NCBI RefSeq assembly: GCF_009617875.1
Contig: NZ_BLAV01000001.1
Location: 2,294,001 to 2,358,000 of the forward strand
DNA length: 64,000 nt
Reading direction: 5' to 3'
Origin: Prolixibacter sp. NT017
GTDB taxonomy: Bacteria > Bacteroidota > Bacteroidia > Bacteroidales > Prolixibacteraceae
The notes under the pieces were generated by a model. It saw only the letters and a list, made by a program, of their open reading frames with translations. It was not told the origin of the DNA and searched no databases. This document shows, in pieces, positions 17,526 through 25,782 of the stretch. A program made the translations under genes and the position numbers. How positions within the stretch are numbered: the first letter of the stretch is position 1; each line of letters begins with the position of its first letter.

Positions 17526-17586
17526 ATCCGGCACAACAAATTTGCATCCCGGTCATTAAACTGCTTACAACCCCCCCATAAAAAAC

Positions 17587-17839
17587 CCTTATAGGGATCA
17601 GATGAAGATCCTTATAAGGATCGGCAACAGATGGTAGTAACCCTTTTCCGAAAAAGGTTATAAGGATCAGAGGAAAATCGTTATAAGGATCTGCAGTGGA
17701 TAGTACTAACTACCAGCCGTAGGTAGTTACCAGTATCTGCTTCCGGTAGTACTAACAACCAGCCACGGGTAGTTACCTTATCCCTCGACCGGTAGTTATA
17801 AGTACCTGACACGGGTAGTTACAACTACCGGCGCCGAAT
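17587..17839. repeat. Degenerate tandem array, 11 units of 23 bp
   Basis: Eleven successive 23-base units start at 17587 and every 23 bases to 17817. The first units carry CCTTATAAGGATC or GTTATAAGGATC; later ones begin AGTTA or AGTACTAAC and end CNGGT. The phase is kept exactly although units differ at many positions. Joined units form hairpins, e.g. AACTACC with GGTAGTT around 17708-17728. The array lies between the 3' end of the secreted-protein gene and the thi promoter. No reading frame is supported. A twelfth, weaker unit may follow. Confidence 0.8.
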
Positions 17840-17949
17840 ACCGGATAACCGGAGTAGCGTCGTGGGCGTATTCTCTCATTATACAACCGGAACATTACGA
17901 AAGAGAACAATTGTTTCAAAAGAATGATCCCGACGGTCGTTGGGACACA

Positions 17950-18110
17950 AATCAAAGTGCTCCTTCTACCCATGTCATGGTTTGGTCTTTTCGGGCACAC
18001 ATGCCTTAATCCCTGCACAAAACCATTCCCGCTCGCTCCTGCCCAGTGAAATATGCAACTGATTTCACAGGGCCTACCCGGGCGACTTTGACGAGAGCCA
18101 CATTCATCTC
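17950..18110. repeat. Dispersed non-coding repeat, copy C
   Basis: The longest copy: AATCAAAGTGCTCCTTCTAC joins the 5' part shared with copy B to the CCTGCACAAAACCATTCCCG block and the palindrome shared with copy A. The palindrome arms are CCAGTGAAAT (18043-18052) and ATTTCACAGG (18062-18071) with one mismatch. The copy starts about 110 bases past the 23-bp array and ends before the stop of the gene at 18153. Confidence 0.7.
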
Positions 18111-18152
18111 TTCGCGGTAATGCTGGGCGTCAACACAATGAAGAATATTGAA

Positions 18153-19277
18153 TTAATAATAAGCAGACATTCCGGAATAATTAGGATAAAACTGGAAGTA
18201 CCCCATGCTGTTTTGCACTGCTTTTTTTCCATTGCTCTCTATTGGTGGCTTATTGTACTCAACGCAAATCGTTTGTTTCCCAAAAGTAGGTTTAAGTCTT
18301 TTCACCTGAATAAGATAAGCAGGCATTGCTATATTTTTACCTGTTTCAAAATATTTTTGTAATGAGAAAATCTCTGTTTCTTCCCCGTTTATGGTAATCT
18401 TAAAATCCTTTATACTCAATTCAGGAGCAATATCGATACAATTAAATTCCTTTTCATTTACCATTTGGCTTAAATGCGAAGGGTCTTTACTTTTCAGAAC
18501 CATTGGCCGAAAGGATAAAAAAAGTGAGTTATACCCGCCATTATTTGGCCAGACATGTAGATTATATACTTCGCCGGTTCCGATCTTGTAGTCCAGTTGT
18601 TGTTCGTTATCAATAACCATATGCCAGGACCAGGCTTCCAACGTAGTTGACTTATAATTTCCATCGTTAATATAAAACGCATTATAAACCCTCTCCGGCA
18701 ACTCAATTTCGTAATACCCATTTTTGTCACTCCAAACCCCACACGCATCTTCAAATGCATCAGGTTTAATCAAGATAAATGATTTTAAAGGTTTATCATT
18801 AAAATCTGTTATATGTCCATACACCTTATGATAACAGGGAAATATATTTTTCTCCAGGGTAGTGCGAGATGAATAAATGCGAACCTTGATCAAAGCAGGT
18901 AGGGATTTCAGCTGTTTTACAGAAGACATAATTCGGAAATGCCCATTTATGAAATCAACTTTATAACCTGTTTCTATAGCCGAAAGATTCTCCTTTATCT
19001 GAAAAGTATGTGTGTAAGCCACGGTACTATCGGAAAGAAAAACGTCTACCCTCACCTGAAATGAATCGGCCATTGCAGGGCCATAAACCTGAAGTGTTGA
19101 ATTAAAATACCCAGTTGCATTTAATGCTGATATTGTAACGGAATCGGTCTTGCAATTGTACCAATAGGCTAATATCGAAGATTTGTCATTCCTAAACGGG
19201 AAATGATATTGACAATAACCGTGAACATTCATCAGAAACACTGTCACCAGCAACAAAAAGTATGATTTTCTATTCAT
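18153..19277 (-). CDS. Secreted protein of unknown function with regulatory-like beta domain
   Basis: 374 residues with an N-terminal signal peptide (SYFLLLVTVFLMNVHGYCQ). A middle segment, VYGHITDFNDKPLKSFILIK through SDKNGYYEIELPE (residues about 160-205), looks like the carboxypeptidase-regulatory-type beta sandwich common in exported proteins of Bacteroidota. The rest is beta-rich with many aromatic residues and no catalytic motif that can be recognised. It probably acts in the periplasm or at the outer membrane. It stands apart from its neighbours: no gene lies within 370 bases upstream, and repeats follow its 3' end. Function not assigned. Confidence 0.75.
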   Translation of the reverse strand: MNRKSYFLLLVTVFLMNVHGYCQYHFPFRNDKSSILAYWYNCKTDSVTISALNATGYFNSTLQVYGPAMADSFQVRVDVFLSDSTVAYTHTFQIKENLSAIETGYKVDFINGHFRIMSSVKQLKSLPALIKVRIYSSRTTLEKNIFPCYHKVYGHITDFNDKPLKSFILIKPDAFEDACGVWSDKNGYYEIELPERVYNAFYINDGNYKSTTLEAWSWHMVIDNEQQLDYKIGTGEVYNLHVWPNNGGYNSLFLSFRPMVLKSKDPSHLSQMVNEKEFNCIDIAPELSIKDFKITINGEETEIFSLQKYFETGKNIAMPAYLIQVKRLKPTFGKQTICVEYNKPPIESNGKKAVQNSMGYFQFYPNYSGMSAYY

Positions 19278-19651
19278 GATCTTATCCTTTATTACAGTAC
19301 TATAACAACAATCTTTACAGACTGTCTTTATTTAAGAGATTGACCTTTTATTCGACTGAAAAGGGTATGAAAATGTTGCAGGTTCTTGACCCGAACCATT
19401 GTTATCAGCATACCGCCAACCGTGGTCCCGAAAACTAATAAACATGAACTAGAAATAGCGAACCGGAACTGAAATCTGGTTGTATGTATGCTCATTGTTG
19501 GAAGTTTTTGCTCTTTCTTCTAGCCTGTTCCGGAAGAACGCCCTCTGATGGAAACCGGAAATGGTCTCTCACACTTATCGCCTCCGGCGATGTGGGAGAA
19601 TGAAAAATGATGTGGATAATTGAAAGAGCGGGAAGGGTTCTCAATAAAAAA
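19278..19651. other. Gene-free stretch
   Basis: About 370 bases between the LytTR regulator and the secreted-protein gene. An imperfect hairpin (ATCGCC/GGCGAT around 19578-19592, flanked by CTC/GAG pairing) lies near the end of the regulator gene, but without a T-run. Nothing else is recognisable. Confidence 0.5.
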
Positions 19652-20407
19652 TCAACGATCGAGCCAAAGTTTAAAATCTTTAGCACGCTCGCGGCTTACA
19701 ATAACATCCTCCTCCGAATTGGGAGTTATTTCGATTTTGAAGCGACTGTTAAACCATGTGTGAATATTTCGGATGCTTTCAATATTTACCATGTATTTCC
19801 GGTTTACCTGGTAAAACAGTGCAGGATCGAGTAGTGATGAAAGCTGGTCGATGGAATAATTAACCGGGAAACGGGTATTATCGAAAGTAACTGCAAAAGT
19901 CAATCCATCATCATAAATAAACCAGGCTATATCTTCGCTTTTTATCGACCGGTAGCGATCGCCAAGTTTTACCAAAAACCTCTTTTTTATTTCCGGTTTT
20001 TCATTGAGAACGATCCTTTTAATCAGTTCGCTTTCAGGCGGCAGAAACATTTCCCTGAAATTCCGAAACTTATCCATCGCATCTTTAACTTCATCGTAAT
20101 CATAAGGTTTTACAATATAATCGATGCTATTCATCTTAAAGGAACGCAACGCATATTCATTGTACGCGGTTGTAAAAATTATTGGTGTTTTCACTTTTAC
20201 CTCTTCAAAAATATCAAAGCAATCGCCATCGTTTAAAAGAATATCCTGAAAAACCAGGTCCGGAAAAGCATTATTCCGGTACCATTGTATACCTTCTTTG
20301 ACCGAACCGATTACATCGAGCACTTTTATTTCCGAATCATATTTCCCAAGCAATTGAATTAATCGGAGTGCTGTATGTTTTTCATCCTCAAATATTAAAA
20401 CGTTCAT
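19652..20407 (-). CDS. LytTR-family response regulator
   Basis: 251 residues. The receiver domain (residues 1-120) starts MNVLIFEDEKHTALRLIQLL and has the phospho-acceptor Asp in FPDLVFQDILL (about residue 58) and the Lys in YIVKPYDYDEV. The C-terminal LytTR DNA-binding domain (residues about 145-251) includes DRYRSIKSEDIAWFIYDDG and FYQVNRKYMVNIESI. It overlaps the 3' end of the sensor-kinase gene by 20 bases, so the two form a LytS/LytR-type pair. As the last gene of a six-gene operon it may control its own operon or envelope genes elsewhere. Confidence 0.9.
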   Translation of the reverse strand: MNVLIFEDEKHTALRLIQLLGKYDSEIKVLDVIGSVKEGIQWYRNNAFPDLVFQDILLNDGDCFDIFEEVKVKTPIIFTTAYNEYALRSFKMNSIDYIVKPYDYDEVKDAMDKFRNFREMFLPPESELIKRIVLNEKPEIKKRFLVKLGDRYRSIKSEDIAWFIYDDGLTFAVTFDNTRFPVNYSIDQLSSLLDPALFYQVNRKYMVNIESIRNIHTWFNSRFKIEITPNSEEDVIVSRERAKDFKLWLDR

Positions 20408-21458
20408 AATCGGAATAATTTAACACCGGTATTTTAACTTCAAATTCACCGTTGGTTTTGTTAACGATTACTCTCTTTTGTGATACCAATTCGTATCTTT
20501 TTGAAAGATTTTTTAATCCCGTTTGTGTGGAAAGTCTTTTCGCATCGCGCGGATTCAAATTGTTCCTTACCACAATAAAATCATTCTCTTTGCTAATCGT
20601 AATTCTCAACGGATTTTCAGGATTATATTTGTTATGATTAATGGCATTTTCCACCAAAAGCTGCAGTGTAACGGGAGGAAGAAAAGTATTTTCAGCAAAG
20701 GATTTGTCCAGCCTGTTTTCCAAAAAAACACCATCATCGAGCCGTGTTTTAATAAGAAAAAAATAGGCTTCCAAAAACATCAATTCCTCTGACAGTTTTA
20801 CCAAATGAAACTCATTCTTTTCAATAATATAACGAAGTGTTCTGGACATTCTCACAATAAAATCGGCTGAAAGGTCGGCATCTTCATAAACGAGTGATGA
20901 AAGCACGCTTAAGCTGTTAAATAAAAAATGAGGTTCAATCTGCGCCTTCAATGCTTTGTATTGGGCCAGAATATTTTCTTTCTCCAGTTCTTTTGCTTTT
21001 AGTATTTCATTCTGAAGGTTTTTTTGCATTTCGTAATACCCATCGAATGCAAGAATTAACAGGTAAATACTCGTCAACGGAACAGTTAGTTCAGGATTCA
21101 GAAATGAGTTTTTGCTCCAGACCTCCGCATTTCCAAAGAAGTAAACATCACCCAAGCGGTAGAAATGGTTTAACGAAGCAACAAGAATAAAACCAAGAAC
21201 AGCATGTAAACAGGTAATAATAACTATTTTAAGCCCCACTCTTTTTATATTTCTTGTCCAGTGTTGAAAAAAGCCATTGAAATAATCGGCAATCTTCCAA
21301 ATTATCAGGCCATAAAACACAAAAAAAAGGGTAAACACCAGGCTGCGAAAATTCAATTCGAAGGGTCCATACGGGAAAGACTCATCAAAACTTTTTATAA
21401 TGGTTTGAATAAGAAAAACCACCCAAAAACGAAGCCAAAACTTCCTTATCCCTTTCAT
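20388..21458 (-). CDS. LytS/YehU-type sensor histidine kinase
   Basis: 356 residues. Three or four transmembrane helices occupy about residues 8-160 (LVFTLFFVFYGLIIWKIADY, IVIITCLHAVLGFILVA, LTVPLTSIYLLILAFDGYY). Then comes a coiled linker and the His_kinase signature KAQIEPHFLFNSLSVLSSL with the phospho-acceptor His. The ATPase N-box is VTLQLLVENAINHNKY. There is no large periplasmic sensor, so it probably senses through its membrane part. Its start at 21458 directly abuts the stop of the epimerase gene (21459), and it overlaps the LytTR regulator by 20 bases, so both belong to the upstream operon. Confidence 0.9.
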   Translation of the reverse strand: MKGIRKFWLRFWVVFLIQTIIKSFDESFPYGPFELNFRSLVFTLFFVFYGLIIWKIADYFNGFFQHWTRNIKRVGLKIVIITCLHAVLGFILVASLNHFYRLGDVYFFGNAEVWSKNSFLNPELTVPLTSIYLLILAFDGYYEMQKNLQNEILKAKELEKENILAQYKALKAQIEPHFLFNSLSVLSSLVYEDADLSADFIVRMSRTLRYIIEKNEFHLVKLSEELMFLEAYFFLIKTRLDDGVFLENRLDKSFAENTFLPPVTLQLLVENAINHNKYNPENPLRITISKENDFIVVRNNLNPRDAKRLSTQTGLKNLSKRYELVSQKRVIVNKTNGEFEVKIPVLNYSDYERFNI

Positions 21459-22442
21459 TTATTTGATATAGTTATTTTCTCTGAACCACAAGATAGCCTT
21501 TTCTATTGATTGATGTATTGGAGTTATTTCAAAATCAATTTCATTCATCGCTTTTTGAGCGGTGTAAAAATTATCTTCACACAACATCTTTGCGTTAACG
21601 CCGGTAAGTTGATTAGGGATATGAAATACATGTTCCAAAATATCTCCAACAAAACCGGCAGTTTTAAGTACCCAGGAAGGAATCTGAATAAAAACAGATT
21701 TTTGATTTACGATACCCTTAACCATTTTAAAAAAATCAAGATAGGAAAGATTTTCGCCGGCCAGCAAATAACACTCTCCCCTTTTTCCATTAAGCATAGC
21801 ATTCACCACTCCTTGTGCCGCTGCCTCCACGTCTACAAAATTCTTCCCTCCGGGAGGATAAAAGATTACAGGCTTTTTTAGCACATGGAAAAATATTCGG
21901 CCACTACTTGGTTTTGTATCATTATCTCCAATCATAAAAGTTGGATTAACCACCACTGCGTTCAGTTGTTGCTTTGCTTCCTGTAAAACCATTTGCTGTG
22001 CCAGTAATTTGCTATAAGCATAGCCCGATTTTTTTAGCCAGGGCATAAAGGGTTTTTGCTCATTACCCGGCGCACTTTTAGCACCGTTACCAAAACAATT
22101 GGCCGAACTAACAAAAACAAAACGTTTCACTTTGCACCTCAAACAGGCGTCAATCAGGTAGCGGGTACTTTCAATGTTGGTTTTGTAAAAGGCCTCTACA
22201 TTTGAAGGTGACTGGGAAGTTTTAGCGGCCACATGTATAACATAATCGCAACCACTAACCGCTCGTTCCACATCGCCCTTATCGGTTATCTTACCTTCAA
22301 AGAGTATACAGGTTACTCCTTCCAACGCTTTACGATTACTGCCTTCACGCACCATCGCACGCACAACAAATTTCTGTTCGGCCAGTTTCCTTACAACATG
22401 TGCCCCAAGTAATCCATTTGCTCCTGTTACAAGTACATTCAT
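21459..22442 (-). CDS. NAD-dependent epimerase/dehydratase (extended SDR)
   Basis: 327 residues. Rossmann motif VTGANGLLGAHVVRKL (GxxGxxG, residues about 5-20), the DVERAVSGCDYVIHVAAKTS strand, a catalytic Ser in FVFVSSANCFGNG and YxxxK in GYAYSKLLAQQ. Extended SDRs of this type act on nucleotide sugars, on 3-beta-hydroxysteroids or on dihydroflavonol-like substrates. The neighbours here, a START protein, an SDR and a DUF2062 membrane protein, point to a lipid substrate; this is inference. It overlaps the SDR gene by 4 bases and abuts the kinase gene. Confidence 0.85.
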   Translation of the reverse strand: MNVLVTGANGLLGAHVVRKLAEQKFVVRAMVREGSNRKALEGVTCILFEGKITDKGDVERAVSGCDYVIHVAAKTSQSPSNVEAFYKTNIESTRYLIDACLRCKVKRFVFVSSANCFGNGAKSAPGNEQKPFMPWLKKSGYAYSKLLAQQMVLQEAKQQLNAVVVNPTFMIGDNDTKPSSGRIFFHVLKKPVIFYPPGGKNFVDVEAAAQGVVNAMLNGKRGECYLLAGENLSYLDFFKMVKGIVNQKSVFIQIPSWVLKTAGFVGDILEHVFHIPNQLTGVNAKMLCEDNFYTAQKAMNEIDFEITPIHQSIEKAILWFRENNYIK

Positions 22443-23257
22443 TTACAAATATTTCCAGCAATTTGTTTCGTGCTTTTTATCTCATTTTGTAGTGAAATAC
22501 GCATTATTTTCAAACGCATCCAAACCGGAACAATTTTGAACATTAGCCAACTTAATTTATTCATGAACCCCGGAATTATTAACTCATCATCTTTAAGCAG
22601 CTGCCGTATACATATTTGCGCAACTTTTGCAGTGGATAGCGCTGTGCTACGAATAAACCGGTTATGGCTGTCTATCCGGCGAGTAACTTCGGCGTTGGTT
22701 CGCATTCCGCCGGGATGCGCCACACTTACCGTTATTCCCGTTCCCTTTAGTTCGGCTCCCAATCCACGTGAAAAAGAATATACAAACGCTTTCGATGCAG
22801 GATATACCGTTTTAAACGGCATCGGCCCAAATGAAGCCATACTTGCGATGTTTAAAATGTACGCTTTCCGTTGTCGTTTTAGAACCGGTAAAAGCAACCG
22901 GCTTAACAAAACCAACGCCCGCATATTCAGCATAACAATTTGGTCGATATACTCAGGTGTCGCCTCCAAAAACGATTGTGTTCCACCAACGCCGGCATTG
23001 TTAATTAAGATCTCAATCTCGAGATCGTCTATTCTATCCACCAAAAATTCAACTGCCCCAATTTGCGTTAAATCCAGTTCAAACGTTTTCACCTGTACCT
23101 GGTACTTCCTGGCTAAATCCGGTCCCATCTGATTAATTTCTTCACCGGGGAGTGCCGTTAATATCAGGTTCTTCCGCAACCGGGCACACTCCAGGGCTAA
23201 TTCTTTTCCCAGGCCTGTGCTAGCACCGGTAATAAGCGTATATTTTTCAATCTTCAT
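22439..23257 (-). CDS. Short-chain dehydrogenase/reductase
   Basis: 272 residues. Cofactor motif ITGASTGLGKELALECARL (residues about 8-26), LINNAGVGGTQSF, catalytic Ser in ILNIASMASFG and YxxxK in TVYPASKAFVYSFSRGL. The hydrophobic C-terminal stretch (LSWLMFKIVPVWMRLKIMRI) resembles membrane-associated SDRs of the DltE/hydroxysteroid-dehydrogenase kind that act on lipid substrates. It overlaps the epimerase gene by 4 bases and DUF2062 by 11, so the genes are translationally coupled. Confidence 0.85.
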   Translation of the reverse strand: MKIEKYTLITGASTGLGKELALECARLRKNLILTALPGEEINQMGPDLARKYQVQVKTFELDLTQIGAVEFLVDRIDDLEIEILINNAGVGGTQSFLEATPEYIDQIVMLNMRALVLLSRLLLPVLKRQRKAYILNIASMASFGPMPFKTVYPASKAFVYSFSRGLGAELKGTGITVSVAHPGGMRTNAEVTRRIDSHNRFIRSTALSTAKVAQICIRQLLKDDELIIPGFMNKLSWLMFKIVPVWMRLKIMRISLQNEIKSTKQIAGNICK

Positions 23258-23705
23258 TTTTGGATTTTATCTTTCTTGTTAAAATGGAAAGTGAAACATA
23301 ATAACCTAAAAACATGGCCAAAATACCGGTGATAAACCCACCCAGAAGGAGTGAAAGAAATACATCAGAACCGGCTTCAATTACTGTTTTTGCAAAACCT
23401 ATATTTATATGCTTCGGAATGTGAAAGGAAGAATCGATTCCGAGAATTTTCTTGCCTAACCAATAATTGAAAGCAAAAACAAATACACCGGTAACAACAT
23501 TTGTATTAAAAACCCCAACAATAGCTGCCCCCTTATGGAAACGCAAAAGAGAAGCCAATACAGCCGAAATCAACATTTGAAATCCGGGAAATGGTAACAT
23601 CCCGACAAATGAACCAAGTGCAAAACCACGCGCAACAACCTTAGGATCGCCCTCTAAAACGAACAACCGTTTTAACCCATCTATTTTTAGCATTTGAATC
23701 TTCAT
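23247..23705 (-). CDS. DUF2062 membrane protein
   Basis: 152 residues. The family signature GFALGSFVGMLPFPGFQMLI appears at residues about 27-46, followed by further transmembrane segments (AAIVGVFNTNVVTGVFVFAF and FLSLLLGGFITGILAMFLGY) and a basic C-terminus. DUF2062 proteins are small inner-membrane proteins, often near glycosyltransferase or lipid genes; their activity is not established. It overlaps the START gene by 4 bases and the SDR by 11. Confidence 0.85.
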   Translation of the reverse strand: MKIQMLKIDGLKRLFVLEGDPKVVARGFALGSFVGMLPFPGFQMLISAVLASLLRFHKGAAIVGVFNTNVVTGVFVFAFNYWLGKKILGIDSSFHIPKHINIGFAKTVIEAGSDVFLSLLLGGFITGILAMFLGYYVSLSILTRKIKSKNED

Positions 23706-24328
23706 TGTGTCTCAGCCAAATATTTTAATTCATGAAAAGAATCGATGAAAAGTTTCTGAATAACCGGATCCAGTATAAACCTTGGGAAAACAGGTTTAGT
23801 GAACGATACAGCCCTGTAGTCAATTAGGGTATTCCCCTCACCTGCCGAAACGAATTTCCATTCGCCGGTATAATTCTGCATCCGCTCGATTCCCTCTTTG
23901 GGAGGAAAAGCCTTAGGTTCAGCATAAATAATGATCTCAGTTTCTGACCTGCTTTTTTTAACAACGTGCCGTGTCACCAAATCTTTTTGTTTCATCGGCC
24001 ATGGATAGTCCATTAATGCATAGGTCACCCAGCTTGAATCGTTGATTATTTTTATCCGGCACTCTTTAATTCCAACGGCCCAGGAGAGATAATTTTCTAC
24101 TTTGGTGAATTGCCGCAGAATCGCCGGAATTTTAGCGTGAATAAAAAATTGTGCACGCATTTCACGTGTTCTCAATGAATCGGTATTCAGCCATCGATAA
24201 TATATGGAGATGCCTTCTGTTTCCCGTGAAAGTTTCCAGCCTCCCATGTCTTTATTTCTATCAGCCGCCGACAATTCTGTGCATAAACACAGGAACACCA
24301 TAAAAAAGACTGTTTTGGGAATAACCAT
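23702..24328 (-). CDS. Secreted START/SRPBCC-fold lipid-binding protein
   Basis: 208 residues. The N-terminal signal peptide is TVFFMVFLCLCTELSAADRN. The mature part follows the START pattern: GWKLSRETEGISIYYRW, IPAILRQFTKVENYLSWAVG, YALMDYPWPMKQKDLVTRHV and a C-terminal helix (FPRFILDPVIQKLFIDSFHE). Such proteins hold a hydrophobic ligand in a helix-grip pocket. As first gene of the operon START-DUF2062-SDR-epimerase-kinase-regulator it may carry the lipid on which the two reductases act. The ligand is unknown. Confidence 0.85.
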   Translation of the reverse strand: MVIPKTVFFMVFLCLCTELSAADRNKDMGGWKLSRETEGISIYYRWLNTDSLRTREMRAQFFIHAKIPAILRQFTKVENYLSWAVGIKECRIKIINDSSWVTYALMDYPWPMKQKDLVTRHVVKKSRSETEIIIYAEPKAFPPKEGIERMQNYTGEWKFVSAGEGNTLIDYRAVSFTKPVFPRFILDPVIQKLFIDSFHELKYLAETQ

Positions 24329-24961
24329 TATTCATTTGTTTACAGTTTCCATCGCTAAAATATCGTGCACCAGACAGATCCAAAAGTGAATTTCCGTGAA
24401 GCGGCATTTTACCCTTTCAACTGTAAAAATTGCTTGCTGAATTGTATTCTATTCCGAATTAGAGACAAGACGTTTTGAAAATAGGGAGCGGTAGCAGGTT
24501 TTATCTCCAGAAAAAATACTGAAAAACAGTCACCTTTAACAGGTAGAGGCAACAACACATTTCGTGTGTTTGGGTGACATCGTGTTTAGATAGATGGCCC
24601 GGTTCCGATAAATTATTGAGGCATTTGCCACATACCTCGAAGCCGAAAAGACCGTATAATCAATGATTCTGATATGAGCAAATTCAAAGTGAGCCCTCTG
24701 CCCCCCATCTCTGTTTTGCTGAAAACAATTGCTAAAACAGTTAATGGCAAGTTTTTTTCACGAATGCAAATGAATGTGATGTTTTGGCATAAAAAAAGCT
24801 CCAACCTAGATGACTGGTCGGAGCTTTCCTTGTATTTAAATCAATCAGACTACCACTTTTTCAAATCCACCTCAATATTCAACTGTAAAGCGATTGGAAA
24901 AAATATTGGAAGATGCTCGATCCGAAGTTAATTACATCCCCGGGTGGAATGCACGCGAATT
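24329..24961. other. Gene-free stretch
   Basis: About 630 bases. It contains the terminator of the small secreted-protein gene (24791-24827) on the right and presumably the promoter of the START operon on the left. No reading frame with family resemblance was seen on either strand. Confidence 0.5.
24791..24827 (-). terminator. Intrinsic terminator of the small secreted-protein gene
   Basis: Minus strand: AAGCTCCGACC and GGTTGGAGCTT form an 11-bp stem with one mismatch, followed by seven T in a row. It lies about 135 bases past the stop of the gene at 24962-25441. Confidence 0.8.
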
Positions 24962-25441
24962 TTATTTTGTTAAATCGAAACGGAATGTCACCGTCGGATT
25001 CTTGTTGACCGTTACACGGGCTTCGTACTCGCCCTTTGCCAGCCAAAGGTTATTACCAAAATGCGCGGTCTCCATCCCTTTTCCGGCCACATGCATGCGA
25101 CACACCGGTAATGATTTCCAATCACTTTTCTTAGGAGAAAGCTCGCGGTAACTAATCATCACCGAAGCGTTTTCAACAGGTTTGCCCCCTTCTTTTAAAA
25201 AGGCAACCAGATGGTGATTGGGCTTTGGAGTACTATTCATAGTTACCGCACTGGCACCACCATCCCATTTCATCTCCGCGTTGGCGCCTTGATAGGTTTC
25301 AGCCGGTAAAACCCTCATTGTCACAGAGACCTTTCCTGCCATCTTTGTTTTACTGACCACCTGGGCTTTCGCCACATTCATCGAAATAAACAAGCCCAAT
25401 GAGACTGTCATCAACGAAACTAAAATCTTTCTTCTTGTCAT
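24962..25441 (-). CDS. Small secreted protein, beta-sandwich-like, unknown function
   Basis: About 159 residues from the Met at 25441, preferred because it gives a clean signal peptide (RKILVSLMTVSLGLFISMNV with AKAQ at the cleavage site). An in-frame Met 19 codons upstream would bury it. The mature part is beta-rich and has a cluster of His and Met residues (CRMHVAGKGMETAHFGNNLW) ending GEYEARVTVN. That pattern is reminiscent of small periplasmic metal-binding proteins, but the resemblance is weak and no family is assigned. It stands alone and is closed by a strong terminator. Confidence 0.75.
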   Translation of the reverse strand: MTRRKILVSLMTVSLGLFISMNVAKAQVVSKTKMAGKVSVTMRVLPAETYQGANAEMKWDGGASAVTMNSTPKPNHHLVAFLKEGGKPVENASVMISYRELSPKKSDWKSLPVCRMHVAGKGMETAHFGNNLWLAKGEYEARVTVNKNPTVTFRFDLTK

Positions 25442-25692
25442 AACTCTGTTTTTAAATGTTCCTATCGTTAGGCTAGTCTTTGAAAAATACGGGGTCATTC
25501 AGAATACTGAAGAAAAATGGTCTTGGCTATTTATACTTGTTCTTGATAACAGCAGAGGGGACGAAAGAGTTGTGTTAAAACCGGTATTTAACATGATTAA
25601 TTCCCGTTAGGCCCTTAAGTTTCCTAAAACGTGGGACCATTACCGCTATGCATTGCAATACAAGAGCAATCGTTTGCGACAGTTCAGAAAAT

Positions 25693-25727
25693 AAAAAACG
25701 GGGTCAACATCATTCGATGTACCCCGT
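25693..25727 (-). terminator. Intrinsic terminator of the AICAR transformylase gene
   Basis: Minus strand: ACGGGGT and ACCCCGT arms with further CATC/GATG pairing inside, followed by six T. It lies 56 bases after the stop codon at 25783. Confidence 0.85.
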
Positions 25728-25782
25728 CTCAGTTAGCGAATTCGCTGTATCTTATTGCTCCTTAAGGTTTTACAGTCAACCA

